From Pseudomonas putida W15Oct28 (GTDB lineage: Bacteria > Pseudomonadota > Gammaproteobacteria > Pseudomonadales > Pseudomonadaceae): a stretch of DNA of 64,000 nucleotides. Numbering within the stretch: the stretch's first letter is position 1; each line of letters begins with the position of its first letter. The notes beneath the pieces were generated by a model. It worked only from the letters and a program-made list of their open reading frames with translations, was not told where the DNA came from and made no database searches. Below are positions 47,508 to 60,224 of this stretch, piece by piece. A program made the translations under genes and the position numbers. Location of the stretch: contig NZ_JENB01000002.1 of NCBI RefSeq assembly GCF_000708715.2, forward strand, positions 1 to 64,000, read 5' to 3'.

Positions 47508-48453
47508 TCAGAGGCCGTAGCTCATCAGGCGCTCGTAACGGCGGGCCAGCAGCGCGTCGCTGTCGAACTTGCCGAGCATGTCCAGCTGCTGGATCAGGTC
47601 CACGGATGCTTTCCGACACTTTCGCCGGGTCGCGATGGGCGCCGCCCAACGGCTCCTGAATGACCTTGTCGACGATGTTCAGGCTCTTCAGGCGCTCGGC
47701 AGTGATGCCCATGGCCTCGGCAGCGTCAGCCGCCTTGTCGGCAGTCTTCCACAGAATCGAGGCGCAGCCTTCCGGCGAGATCACCGAGTAGGTGGAGTAC
47801 TGCAGCATGTTCAGCTGGTCGCACACGCCGATGGCCAGTGCACCGCCAGAACCACCCTCACCGATAACGGTAGCGATGATCGGGGTTTTCAGGCGCGCCA
47901 TCACGCGCAGGTTCCAGGCGATTGCCTCGCTCTGGTTGCGCTCTTCGGCGTCGATGCCCGGGTAGGCACCCGGTGTATCGATGAAGGTCAGGATCGGCAT
48001 CTTGAAGCGTTCGGCCATTTCCATCAGGCGGCAAGCCTTGCGGTAGCCTTCCGGGCGCGGCATGCCGAAGTTGCGGCGTACCTTTTCGCGCACTTCACGG
48101 CCCTTCTGGTGGCCGATGACCATGACCGGCTTGCCATCCAGGCGCGCGGTACCGCCCACGATGGCGGCGTCGTCGGAGAAGTGGCGGTCACCGTGCAGCT
48201 CTTCGAACTCGGTGAAGATGTGCTCCAGGTAGTCCAGGGTGTAAGGACGACGCGGGTGACGGGCCAGGCGGGCGATCTGCCAGCTGGTCAGGTTGCCGAA
48301 GATGCTTTCGGTCAGTGTGTTGCTCTTGTCTTGCAGACGGGCAATTTCATCGCTGATGTTCAGCGAGTTGTCGTTGCCTACCAGGCGCAGGCCTTCGATC
48401 TTGGCTTGCAGGTCGGCAATCGGCTGTTCGAAATCGAGAAAATTCGGGTTCAT
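47508..48453 (-). pseudogene. accA: Acetyl-CoA carboxylase alpha subunit, frameshifted near the 3' end
   Basis: AccA transfers carboxyl groups from carboxybiotin to acetyl-CoA with AccD, the first step of fatty acid synthesis. The start [20 protein letters not shown] and the motifs [30 protein letters not shown] and [11 protein letters not shown] are intact. After AKVSESIR the frame runs on into nonfamily residues, while the +1 frame continues [20 protein letters not shown] and ends SYGL at 47508. The true frame is short by two bases near 47602-47606. With them restored the protein is 315 residues, the normal length. accA is essential, so sequence error is likely. Confidence 0.9.
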
Positions 48454-48560
48454 AGTCATCCGTCTTGGGTCTACGGCCAGGCGGCCGGCCGGTTGATCCG
48501 TTTGGCGCCCTACCTTAAGGGATCAGGCGCATTCAGGTCGAGATTAAATTTTTTGTCGAT

Positions 48561-52085
<3,525 letters not shown>

Positions 52086-52164
52086 GGAAGATCCTGTAGC
52101 AGTGCTTAACGACAAGGGCGGGATTGTAGCTTAAATGGGGATGGGATTTGGGGCTGCTTCGCAG

Positions 52165-52256
52165 CCCTTCGCGGGCACGCCCGCTCCCACAGAGACATCA
52201 TCATCCTCGGGAACGGCGCTGCACCTGTGGGAGCGGGCGTGCCCGCGAAGGGGCCT
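52165..52256. repeat. REP-type inverted pair
   Basis: CCCTTCGCGGGCACGCCCGC (from 52165) faces GGAGCGGGCGTGCCCGCGAA (from 52229). It lies between dnaE and rnhB. Confidence 0.88.
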
Positions 52257-52262
52257 GGCAGG

Positions 52263-52886
52263 TCAGATGAGGGAATCGGTGACGCCTTCGCGTGCTTCCC
52301 AGGCCGCCCGCACCGGGGCAAAGGAACGCCGATGAATGGGCGTAGGGCCCAGGCGCGCGAGCGCCTCAAGGTGCACCGGGGTCGGGTAACCTTTGTGCCC
52401 ACCCATGCCATACCCCGGGTAGATCAGCTCGAACGCGCTCATCTCACGGTCACGGGTTACCTTGGCCAAGATCGAGGCAGCCGCAATAGCTGGCACCTGG
52501 CTATCGCCTTTGATCACCGGCGACGCCGGCACGGCCAGCTTCGGGCAGCGGTTGCCATCGATCAGGGCCAGCTTCGGCGTAATGTGCAGGCCTTCCACCG
52601 CACGCTGCATGGCCAGCATCGTGGCTTGCAGGATGTTCAGGCGGTCGATTTCCTCGACCTCGGCGCGGGCGATGCAGAAGCTCAGGGCCTTTTCACAGAT
52701 CTCGTCGAACAGCGCCTCGCGCTTGGCTTCGGTGAGTTTCTTCGAATCGTTCAGGCCCAGGATCGGGCGCGCCGGATCAAGGATCACCGCCGCCGTCACC
52801 ACCGCGCCGCACAGCGGGCCACGGCCCACTTCGTCGACGCCGGCGACCAGGTCTTCGACCAGGTTGAAGTCCAGTCCAAATTGCAT
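52263..52886 (-). CDS. rnhB: Ribonuclease HII
   Basis: RNase HII cuts RNA in RNA-DNA hybrids and removes single ribonucleotides. The start [20 protein letters not shown] gives 207 residues. Catalytic residues lie in [20 protein letters not shown] (Asp-Glu of VDEVGRG) and in [14 protein letters not shown]; the C-terminal region has [12 protein letters not shown]. It starts one base after the lpxB stop. Confidence 0.97.
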   Translation of the reverse strand: MQFGLDFNLVEDLVAGVDEVGRGPLCGAVVTAAVILDPARPILGLNDSKKLTEAKREALFDEICEKALSFCIARAEVEEIDRLNILQATMLAMQRAVEGLHITPKLALIDGNRCPKLAVPASPVIKGDSQVPAIAAASILAKVTRDREMSAFELIYPGYGMGGHKGYPTPVHLEALARLGPTPIHRRSFAPVRAAWEAREGVTDSLI

Positions 52887-52887
52887 G

Positions 52888-54015
52888 TCAGCGGTCCTTG
52901 AGCAAGGCCAGTACCGCCTCGGCCGCCTGATTGGAGGCGTCACGGCGCAGGGTGCGGTGAATTTCGTCGAAACGTTCGGTCTGCTGGCTGCCATCGCGCA
53001 CCAGCGGCGCAAGGGTGTTGGCCAAGGCTTCGCTGGTGGCGGCGTCCTGCAACAGTTCGGGCACCAGTTCACGCTGGGCGAGCAGGTTTGGCAGGGACAC
53101 GTAAGGGCTCTTCACCAGGCGCTTGAGAATCCAGTAGGTCAAGGGTGCAAGGCGGTAGGCCACCACCATTGGCCGCTTGTACAGCAGCGCTTCGAGGGTG
53201 GCTGTGCCCGAGGCGATCAGTACCGCATCACAGGCCGCCAGGGCCTGGTGCGACTGGCCATCGAGCAGGGTCAGTGGCAGCTGGCGCCCTTCGAGCATCT
53301 GCTCGACCTGGGCCCGCCGCGCGGCGTTGGCGCAGGGCAGCACGAAGTGCACGCCCGGCACCTGCTGCTGCAGGCGCTCGGCGGCCTCCAGGAACAAAGC
53401 CCCCAGGCGCCCTACTTCGCCGCCCCGGCTGCCCGGCATCAGTGCTACCACCGGCCCCTCGCCCAGGCCCAGCGCAGCACGTGCTGCCGGGCGGTCGGCC
53501 TCAAGGGGTATGGTGTCGGCCAGCGGGTGACCGACAAAGCGCACCGGCACGCCCTGCTCTTCATAGAACCGCGCCTCGAATGGCAGCAGGGTCAGCATCA
53601 GGTCGCAGCCTTCGCGAATCTTCAGCACGCGCTTCTGCCGCCAGGCCCAGACCGACGGGCTGACGTAGTGCACGGTCTTGATCCCGACCTGACGCAGTTT
53701 AAGTTCGATGTTGAGGGTGAAGTCTGGGGCGTCGATGCCAATGAAGACATCCGGCTTTTCGTCGATCAGTGTCTGGATCAGCAGCTTGCGGCGTTTGAGC
53801 AGCTCACGCAGGCGACCCAGCACTTCGACCAGGCCCATGACCGCCAGGCGTTCCATGGGGAAGTACGATTGCAGGCCTTCGGCTTCCATCAAAGGGCCGC
53901 CAACGCCAATGAAACGTACGTCAGGGTGGCGTGCCCTGAGGGCACGCATCAAGCCTGAACCAAGAATATCGCCGCTGGCCTCACCTGCGACCAAGGCTAC
54001 GCAAAGCGGGGCCAT
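52888..54015 (-). CDS. lpxB: Lipid-A-disaccharide synthase
   Basis: LpxB joins UDP-diacylglucosamine and lipid X to the lipid A disaccharide on the inner face of the inner membrane. The 375-residue GT19 protein opens [20 protein letters not shown]. It shows [38 protein letters not shown] and the [11 protein letters not shown] motif. It is one base from lpxA and one from rnhB. Confidence 0.97.
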   Translation of the reverse strand: MAPLCVALVAGEASGDILGSGLMRALRARHPDVRFIGVGGPLMEAEGLQSYFPMERLAVMGLVEVLGRLRELLKRRKLLIQTLIDEKPDVFIGIDAPDFTLNIELKLRQVGIKTVHYVSPSVWAWRQKRVLKIREGCDLMLTLLPFEARFYEEQGVPVRFVGHPLADTIPLEADRPAARAALGLGEGPVVALMPGSRGGEVGRLGALFLEAAERLQQQVPGVHFVLPCANAARRAQVEQMLEGRQLPLTLLDGQSHQALAACDAVLIASGTATLEALLYKRPMVVAYRLAPLTYWILKRLVKSPYVSLPNLLAQRELVPELLQDAATSEALANTLAPLVRDGSQQTERFDEIHRTLRRDASNQAAEAVLALLKDR

Positions 54016-54016
54016 G

Positions 54017-54793
54017 TCAGCGGGTGATGCCGCGGGCGGAATTCACGATCGACTGACGGAACAGTTCGACTTCAGGGTGCTTCGCGGCCATTTCGGCCAG
54101 TTCCTTGAGCGCGTCTTCGACGGTCAGGCCCTGACGATAGACAATCTTGTAGCAACGGCGCAGGACGTGGATCACCTCGTCGCTGAAACCGCGGCGGCGC
54201 ATGCCCTCGAAGTTCATGCTGCGGGCTTCGGCCGGGCTGCCGAACACGGTGACGAAGGCCGGGACGTCCTTGCCGATCGCCGTGCCCATGCCGGAAAACG
54301 CGTGGGCACCGATATGGCAGTACTGATGCACCAGGGTGTAGCCGGACAGGATTGCCCAGTCGCCCACGTGCACATGGCCGGCCAGGGCCGTGTTGTTGAC
54401 CAGGATGCAGTGGTTGCCGATGACGCTGTCGTGGCCGATGTGGGCATAGGCCATGATCAGGTTGTGGTCGCCCACGGTGGTTTCCGCACGGTCCTGAACG
54501 GTGCCGCGGTGAATGGTCACCCCTTCGCGGAACACGTTGTGATCGCCGATCACCAGGCGCGTCGGCTCACCCTTGTACTTGAGGTCCGGGGTATCTTCGC
54601 CAATGGAGGAGAACTGAAAGATACGGTTGTGCTTGCCGATGCGGGTCGGCCCTTTGAGCACAACATGCGGGCCGATAACGGTACCCTCCCCGATTTCCAC
54701 ATCGGGGCCAACGATCGACCAAGGGCCGACCTCGACACCATCGGCCAGCTTGGCCGACGGGTCGATAATGGCCCGAGGATCAATCGAATTCAT
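54017..54793 (-). CDS. lpxA: UDP-N-acetylglucosamine acyltransferase LpxA
   Basis: LpxA performs the first acylation of lipid A synthesis using acyl-ACP. The start [20 protein letters not shown] gives 258 residues, the normal length. The protein is a left-handed beta helix of hexapeptide repeats with the catalytic histidine in [19 protein letters not shown] and a C-terminal helical domain ([20 protein letters not shown]). Its start overlaps the fabZ stop by 4 bases. Confidence 0.97.
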   Translation of the reverse strand: MNSIDPRAIIDPSAKLADGVEVGPWSIVGPDVEIGEGTVIGPHVVLKGPTRIGKHNRIFQFSSIGEDTPDLKYKGEPTRLVIGDHNVFREGVTIHRGTVQDRAETTVGDHNLIMAYAHIGHDSVIGNHCILVNNTALAGHVHVGDWAILSGYTLVHQYCHIGAHAFSGMGTAIGKDVPAFVTVFGSPAEARSMNFEGMRRRGFSDEVIHVLRRCYKIVYRQGLTVEDALKELAEMAAKHPEVELFRQSIVNSARGITR

Positions 54794-55230
54794 AGGGAGC
54801 GTTCCGCGCATGTGATCTGTGCCGAGCAAACCGGTTTGCCGTCGACCAGGGCGCGGCATTCAAACTTCCAGATCATGCTCTTGCGGCTGAGGAACTTGGC
54901 TTCCAGCACCAACTGGTCACCCGGCAGTACCGGCTGGCGGAAACGCAACTTGTCGGAACCGACGAAGTAGTACAGGGTGCCATCAGCGGGCTTGGCATCG
55001 AGCATCTTGAAACCGAGGATGCCGGCCGCCTGGGCCATGGCTTCAATGATCAAAACGCCCGGCATGATCGGGTGCGCCGGGAAATGGCCGTTGAAGAACG
55101 GCTCGTTGATGCTGACATTCTTGTAGGCACGAATGCTCTGGGCCTCGAAGTCCAGATCCGTCACCCGGTCCACCAGCAGGAACGGGTAACGGTGAGGCAG
55201 GTATTCGCGAATCTCGTTGATGTCCATCAT
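54790..55230 (-). CDS. fabZ: 3-hydroxyacyl-ACP dehydratase FabZ
   Basis: FabZ dehydrates beta-hydroxyacyl-ACP in fatty acid elongation. The start [20 protein letters not shown] gives 146 residues; the frame extends upstream without family support. The hot-dog fold has the catalytic histidine and glutamate in [20 protein letters not shown]. It sits between lpxD and lpxA, sharing hydroxyacyl-ACP with the lipid A enzymes. Confidence 0.97.
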   Translation of the reverse strand: MMDINEIREYLPHRYPFLLVDRVTDLDFEAQSIRAYKNVSINEPFFNGHFPAHPIMPGVLIIEAMAQAAGILGFKMLDAKPADGTLYYFVGSDKLRFRQPVLPGDQLVLEAKFLSRKSMIWKFECRALVDGKPVCSAQITCAERSL

Positions 55231-55343
55231 TTCGGGGGGAAGCCTGTAATAAGAATAGGGAGCGCAGGTGCTGACCACACGCTCCTTTAGCAATCCAAAG
55301 AGGAGCCAGCTAGCGACTGTTCACTCTTGCTCAGGGAATGGTA

Positions 55344-56399
55344 TCAGCCTTCTGATGTCGGCAGGCCACCTGAGGTCACGGTATCGACGCGTTTTTCCAG
55401 CTGCTGAAGGCGCTTGGCCATGTCATCCAGCTGGCGGATACGCGCAGCGCTCTTGCGCCAGTCAGCCAAAGGCTGCATGGCTGTGCCGGATGAATAGGAA
55501 CCAGGTTCAGTGATCGAACGGGTTACCATTGTCATCCCGGAAACAAATACGTTATCGCAAATATCAATGTGCCCTACCAGGCCCACGCCGCCGGCCAGCA
55601 TGCAATGCTTGCCGATGCGCGTACTGCCGGAAATGCCCACGCAAGCGGCCATCGCCGTGTGGTCACCGATCTGCACGTTGTGGGCGATCTGGATCTGGTT
55701 GTCGAGCTTTACCCCGTCGCCGATCCGCGTGTCGGACAGCGCACCACGGTCGACGGCAGTATTGACGCCGATTTCCACGTCATCACCAATGGTGACGCCG
55801 CCGATCTGGGCGATCTTGCGCCAGATACCCTTCTCATTGGCAAAGCCGAAGCCTTCGCCGCCGATCACAGCACCCGACTGAATGACCACGCGCTTGCCGA
55901 TGCTGACGTCGTGATACAACGTTACCCGCGGCGCCAGCCAGCCGCCTTCACCTACAACGCAACGCGCACCGATGAAGCAATGCGCGCCGATGCTGACATC
56001 AGCCTCGATACGCGCACCGCTTTCGATCACCGCGAACGGCCCGATGCTGGCGCTGGCGTCCACCTGCGCGTCCCCAGCCACCACGGCGCTGGGATGGATT
56101 CCCGCCACAGCCTTGGGTTTGGGGTCGAACAGGTGGGAAATACGCGCATACGCCTGGTACGGGTCGGCCACGATCAGGGCATTGCCAGCGAAACTTTCGG
56201 CATCCGCAGCCTTGAGCAATACCGCACCCGCCTGGCAGTTATCCAGGTACTTGCGGTACTGCGGGTTGGCGAGGAAGCTCAATTGACCGGGGCCTGCCTC
56301 CTGCAAGGTGGCCAGCCCGGTAATCTGCAAAGCCTCGGGCCCCTTGAGGGTGGCACCGAGGGCCTCGGCCAGCTGGCCTAGCGTCATGGTCACACTCAT
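55344..56399 (-). CDS. lpxD: UDP-3-O-(3-hydroxyacyl)glucosamine N-acyltransferase LpxD
   Basis: LpxD performs the third step of lipid A synthesis. The 351-residue protein opens [20 protein letters not shown] with its uridine-binding N-terminal domain. It continues with a hexapeptide-repeat beta helix with the catalytic histidine in [20 protein letters not shown], and ends with a helical tail ([16 protein letters not shown]). It is one base after ompH. Confidence 0.97.
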   Translation of the reverse strand: MSVTMTLGQLAEALGATLKGPEALQITGLATLQEAGPGQLSFLANPQYRKYLDNCQAGAVLLKAADAESFAGNALIVADPYQAYARISHLFDPKPKAVAGIHPSAVVAGDAQVDASASIGPFAVIESGARIEADVSIGAHCFIGARCVVGEGGWLAPRVTLYHDVSIGKRVVIQSGAVIGGEGFGFANEKGIWRKIAQIGGVTIGDDVEIGVNTAVDRGALSDTRIGDGVKLDNQIQIAHNVQIGDHTAMAACVGISGSTRIGKHCMLAGGVGLVGHIDICDNVFVSGMTMVTRSITEPGSYSSGTAMQPLADWRKSAARIRQLDDMAKRLQQLEKRVDTVTSGGLPTSEG

Positions 56400-56400
56400 A

Positions 56401-56904
56401 TCAACGGGCTTGGTTCATGCGCTCGATGACCTGGCGGGTGATGTCGTACTGAGGTTTGACATCGATGACCGCACCACGCTCGAGGACCAGGTCGAAACCG
56501 CCCTTCTTGATCACTTCCTCGACAGCGCCATCCAGCTTCGGCTTCAGTTGCTTGAGCATGTCGCGGTCAGCAACGGCTTTGGCTTCGTTGAGTTCCTTGG
56601 ACTGGAACTGGAAGTCACGAGCCTTTTGCTTGAACTCGAGCTCCAGGCGCTCACGCTCCTGCTGCTGCATCTTGTCGCCACCCTTGATCAGGCGGTCCTG
56701 GATGCCCTTGGCGCTGCTTTCCAGGCTTTTCAGCTTGGTCAGTTGCGGACCGAACTTCTTCTCGGCATCAACCGCGTATTTCTTGGCGGCATCCGATTCG
56801 AGCAGGGCCATCTGATAGTTCAGCACGGCAACCTTCATTTCGGCGAATGCCGGGGTGGCGACCAGCGCCGCGGCCACTACGGCCAGTTGAGCCAATTTAC
56901 GCAC
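56401..56904 (-). CDS. skp: Periplasmic chaperone Skp/OmpH
   Basis: Skp holds unfolded outer-membrane proteins for delivery to the BAM complex. The 167-residue protein has a signal peptide ([20 protein letters not shown], cut after AFA) and long charged coiled-coil helices that form the tentacles of the trimer. It lies 44 bases downstream of bamA. Confidence 0.96.
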   Translation of the reverse strand: MRKLAQLAVVAAALVATPAFAEMKVAVLNYQMALLESDAAKKYAVDAEKKFGPQLTKLKSLESSAKGIQDRLIKGGDKMQQQERERLELEFKQKARDFQFQSKELNEAKAVADRDMLKQLKPKLDGAVEEVIKKGGFDLVLERGAVIDVKPQYDITRQVIERMNQAR

Positions 56905-56948
56905 GATGCACTCCTGGATAAACCGTTGTCGTTAAGCAGGGGCCGACC

Positions 56949-58200
56949 TTAGAAGGTCTGGCCCAGAGAGAATTGGAACACCTGGGTATCGGCGTCGTCC
57001 GGCTTCTTGATTGGCATCGCCAGGCTGAAGCTCAACGGGCCCAGCGCGGTGATCCAGGTTACGCCCAGGCCGACCGAACTGGCCATGTCCGAGAATCCGA
57101 CCTTCGCGCAGTCAGGCTTGCTGCCGCAATTGGTATCGAACACGTTACCCACGTCCCAGAACACGGAGGTGCGCAGCGAACGCTGGTCTTTGACGAACGG
57201 CAGCGGGAACAGCAGCTCGACACCGCCCTGCACCAGCACGTTACCGCCGAACGGCAACGGATCCTGGTCCGGGTCGGCGATGGTGCCTGGCTTGCCACCA
57301 GCAGCCTCACCGCGGCTCGGGGTACTGCGTGGGCCCAGGCTGCTGTCCTTGAAGCCGCGGACGGAGTTGAAACCACCCGCGAAGTAGTTCTCGTAGAACG
57401 GCAGGCCAGAGGTGCTGCCGTAACCATCACCATAGCCCAGCTCGGTGTGCAGGCGCAGGGTGTAGTCGTTGTTGATCGGCTGGAACAGCTGGCCACGGTA
57501 GTCGAGCTTGAAGAACGACAGGTCGCTACCCGGAATGGTGGATTCCAGGGTCAGGCTTTGCGAGTGACCACGGGTGGCCAGTACGCCTTTGTTCAGGGTC
57601 GACTCGGACCAGCCGATCGAGGCCTTGAAGTTCAGGAAGTTGTCGCCTTCCTGTTCGAGGAAGTCGAAGATCTCGTCGACGGTGTATTTGCCGGTCTTGA
57701 TCTTGTCCTGCTGCACGCTCAGGCCGTAGGTAAGGCGCGAGGTTTCGCTGATCGGGTAGCCCAGGCTCACGCCGGCACCGTAGCTGTCTACCGCATAGCT
57801 GGCCACGTCGACATCGAGGTCGTCGTAGTCGGTGCTACGGTAGAAGGCGTTGTAGCCCAGGCTGACGCCATCGGCAGTGAAGTAGGGGTCAACGAAACCG
57901 AAGTTGTAGCGGGTCTGGTATTCCGAACGGGTCAGGCCGATGGACACCTTGTTACCGGTACCGAGGAAGTTGCTCTGGCTGATCGAACCACCGAGGATCA
58001 GGCCGGCGCTCTGGGCGAAACCGACGCTGGCGGTGATCGAGCCGGAGGCTTGCTCTTCGACGCTGTAGTTGACGTCGACCTGGTCGTCAGTGCCGGCTAC
58101 CTGCGGGGTCTCGACGTTGACTTCCTTGAAGAAGCCCAGGCGCTCCAGACGGGTCTTGGACTGGTCGATCAGGTAGGTCGAAGCCCAGCCACCTTCCATC
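56949..58200 (-). pseudogene. bamA: bamA, C-terminal piece (POTRA 5 end and beta-barrel)
   Basis: BamA is the core of the outer-membrane protein insertion machine. This piece begins at the residue pair of the native (Q)MEGGWASTYLIDQSKTRLER and runs 416 codons to the normal end DTQVFQFSLGQTF. It includes the barrel with GFNSVRGFKDSSLGPR (the L6 VRGF motif). On its upstream side the BamA sequence stops at 58200, and foreign sequence (58201-58496) follows instead of REMRQ. The open frame runs upstream into the insertion, but that part is not BamA. Confidence 0.9.
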
Positions 58201-58496
58201 GCTGCGGATGATCTCGTCCAGGTTGCCAGCGATGGGGGCGGGCTCCCAGGGGGCATCGGCGCTGATGTACAGCAGTGAGCCATTGGGGGCTACGCGGTAC
58301 TGGCTGTGCCACTCGTAGGCCGGTGCGCTATGGCGCTTGATCAGCAGGTAGAGAAAGCCTTCGCGCAGGGGGCGGATGGCGTAGCTGGAATGCGTCATCT
58401 CGCCGACGTCCTGGAACGGGCTGAGATAGCTTGGCAGTTTGGGCAGACGGGCGCGTTGTGCCGGGTTGCCGCCGATGGCGGCGTAGCGCAGGGGCA
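58201..58496 (-). other. Inserted segment 2 in bamA: T6SS-effector-like fragment
   Basis: A 296-base segment splits bamA exactly between CGTCA and G-ATGG of the native CAG ATG, without loss of BamA bases. Read on the minus strand it encodes [20 protein letters not shown], then [20 protein letters not shown], then [20 protein letters not shown]. This resembles the N-terminal region of VasX-type (BTH_I2691-type) T6SS effectors. It has no start codon of its own and continues into BamA sequence out of frame. The family call is from motif memory, not a search. Confidence 0.55.
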
Positions 58497-58609
58497 TGAC
58501 GCATTTCGCGACGCAGCACTTCGTCTTCGGTCTTGGTGTTGCCGCGGTAGTTGATGCGGTTGACGTAGGCACGCTTGCCCGGGTCGACCACGAACATGAT
58601 GTCGACCGT
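58497..58609 (-). pseudogene. bamA: bamA, middle piece (POTRA 5 start)
   Basis: These 113 bases encode [20 protein letters not shown], then [17 protein letters not shown], which is the BamA segment that belongs between the N- and C-terminal pieces. It is bounded by inserted sequence on both sides. Joining N-terminal, middle and C-terminal pieces gives about 779 residues, roughly seven short of a usual P. putida BamA, so about 20 bases are missing at the left insertion. Confidence 0.9.
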
Positions 58610-58767
58610 TGAGGGGGGCGGGCTCCCAGGGGGCATCGGCGCTGATGTACAGCAGTGAGCCGTTGGGTGCTACGCGGTACTGGCTGTGCCACTCGTAGGC
58701 CGGTGCGCTATGGCGCTTGATCAGCAGGTAGAGAAAGCCTTCGCGCAGGGGGCGGATGGCGTAGCTA
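58610..58767 (-). repeat. Second copy of the T6SS-effector-like segment
   Basis: This segment repeats the [18 protein letters not shown] and [11 protein letters not shown] coding stretch of inserted segment 2 (58223-58384). There are small differences, for example GAGCCGTTGGGTGCTACG here against GAGCCATTGGGGGCTACG there. The two copies are therefore related but not identical. It abuts bamA sequence at 58609. Confidence 0.85.
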
Positions 58768-58875
58768 CAATTCGAAGCGGCGGGTGCAGTTGGCGACGGG
58801 GCTGTTGCGCAGGGCGGGGCGATAGCCGGTGGTGATGCGCCTGCACAGCTCGAGGGTTTCGCTCAAAGAATCCAT
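58768..58875 (-). pseudogene. Start of a VasX-like effector gene, truncated after 36 codons
   Basis: An ATG at 58875 begins MDSLSETLELCRRITTGYRP and continues to CTRRFEL, where it meets TAG formed at the join with the repeated segment. The expected continuation ([10 protein letters not shown]..) is found at the start of inserted segment 2 instead. So this piece and segment 2 look like consecutive parts of one gene. Confidence 0.5.
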
Positions 58876-58909
58876 GAGTACGTTCCATCTGTAAGGATGA
58901 TGTATCGCA

Positions 58910-59176
58910 TCAATCGATTTCCTTAGGTTTTTTGGGCGTCCGCGGTTTGCGCAGTTTTTTCTCAGGCCGCTTGCCGGGTTTGAGCTGCCAGCGATCGGCG
59001 TTGGCGAGCAGGCGCTCCTGGATTGCGGGTGGGTAGTCGCCGAGGGTGGTTACAGGCGGCACGGGTTTGCCCGGCATGCCGGCCTCGCGGATTACTTTCG
59101 GCCAGCGCGGTCGCCAGCACAGCAACAGGCTGAGCCAGTGCCCGGTGCCGACGATGACGAAGGCGGGCCAGACCAT
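58910..59176 (-). pseudogene. C-terminal part of an unknown gene fused in frame behind BamA N-terminus
   Basis: After BamA ..NVNGVP the frame continues MVWPAFVIVGTGHWLSLLLC, a membrane-helix-like stretch, then a basic, proline- and lysine-rich tail (KPGKRPEKKLRKPRTPKKPK) to the TGA at 58910-58912. No family is recognised. Its position 34 bases upstream of the effector-like start suggests it belongs to the same foreign locus. It is not BamA sequence. Confidence 0.5.
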
Positions 59177-60151
59177 AGGCACGCCGTTGACGTTGGCGAA
59201 GGTGTAGCCTTCGTTGCCCAGCCGACGGGTGATCAGCTCGGAAGTAGTAGTCATCACCTTGCGCGAGAATACCTGGCCCGACTGCACCAGCAGCAGCGAC
59301 TTGACCTGGTCTTCCGGCACTTTCAGGTCACCGGACAGCTTCACGTCGCGAACGGTGTACTTCTCGCCTTCGTTGATGTTGACGGTGATGTAGACGTGTT
59401 TCTTGTCTGGCGTGATGGACACCTGGGTGGAGGCGATGTCCATGTTGATGTAGCCGCGGTCCAGGTAGTAGGAACGCAGGCGCTCCAGGTCACCGGACAG
59501 TTTTTCGCGGGCGTACTTGTCGTCGTTCTTGAAGAACGACAGCCAGTTGGTGGTCTTCAGCTCGAACAGCTGGCCCAGGGTGTCATCATCGAACACGTTG
59601 TTGCCAACGATGTTGATGTGCTGGATGGCAGCGACGGTGCCTTCGTTGATCTTGATCTTCAGCGCCACGCGGTTGCGCGGCTGCGGCACCACTTCGGCGT
59701 CGACCTCGGCCGAATAGCGGCCCTGGGCCACGTACTGGCGCTGCAGCTCGTTACGCACACCTTCGAGGGTGGCACGCTGGAAGATCTCGCCTTCGGCCAG
59801 GCCCGATTGCTTCAGGCCCTTCATCAGGTCTTCGGTGCTGATCGCCTTGTTGCCTTCGATCTCGATGCTCGACACCGACGGGCGCTCGACCACGTTGATG
59901 ATCAGCACATTGCCATCGCGGTTCAGCTGGATGTCCTGGAAGAACCCGGTCTTGAACAGGGAGCGGGTCGAATCCACCAGGCGGCGGTCATCGGCCTGAT
60001 CGCCGACGTTCAGCGGCAAGGCACCGAAGACACTGCCAGCGGAAACCCGCTGCAGGCCGTTGACGCGGATATCGGAGATGGTGAAGGACTCGGCGTGAAC
60101 TTCAGCGATCATCAGTGCGGACATGACCGCAGTTAGCAGCAGACGTTTCAT
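59177..60151 (-). pseudogene. bamA: bamA, N-terminal piece (signal and POTRA 1-4)
   Basis: The true BamA start MKRLLLTAVMSALMIAEVHA is a signal peptide cut after A20. POTRA domains follow with SDIRVNGLQRVSAGSVFGAL, YVAQGRYSAEVDAEVVPQ, NIVGNNVFDDDTLGQLF and NEGYTFANVNGVP. BamA sequence ends at residue 325 (59177). Foreign sequence continues in frame to a stop, giving a 413-residue fusion that lacks the barrel. It lies 73 bases downstream of rseP. Confidence 0.92.
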
Positions 60152-60181
60152 GAAGTCCTTTTATTCCAACTGGCAATAAAC

Positions 60182-60207
60182 AACCTGCCGCGACAACGCG
60201 GCAGGTT
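60182..60207 (-). terminator. Hairpin between rseP and bamA
   Basis: AACCTGCCGC-GACAAC-GCGGCAGGTT is a perfect stem 18-43 bases after the rseP stop. There is no T-run, so it may be a processing site or a partial terminator. Confidence 0.5.
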
Positions 60208-60224
60208 CGCAATTGAGCGAAGCT

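Noticed and set aside
58201..58496. Insertion 2 as a transposable element
   Set aside because: It has no terminal inverted repeats, no target duplication and no transposase, and its content is an internal coding fragment.
58087..58692. 201-codon frame across the bamA insertions
   Set aside because: It joins effector-like and BamA sequence out of frame, so it is a product of the junctions rather than a gene.
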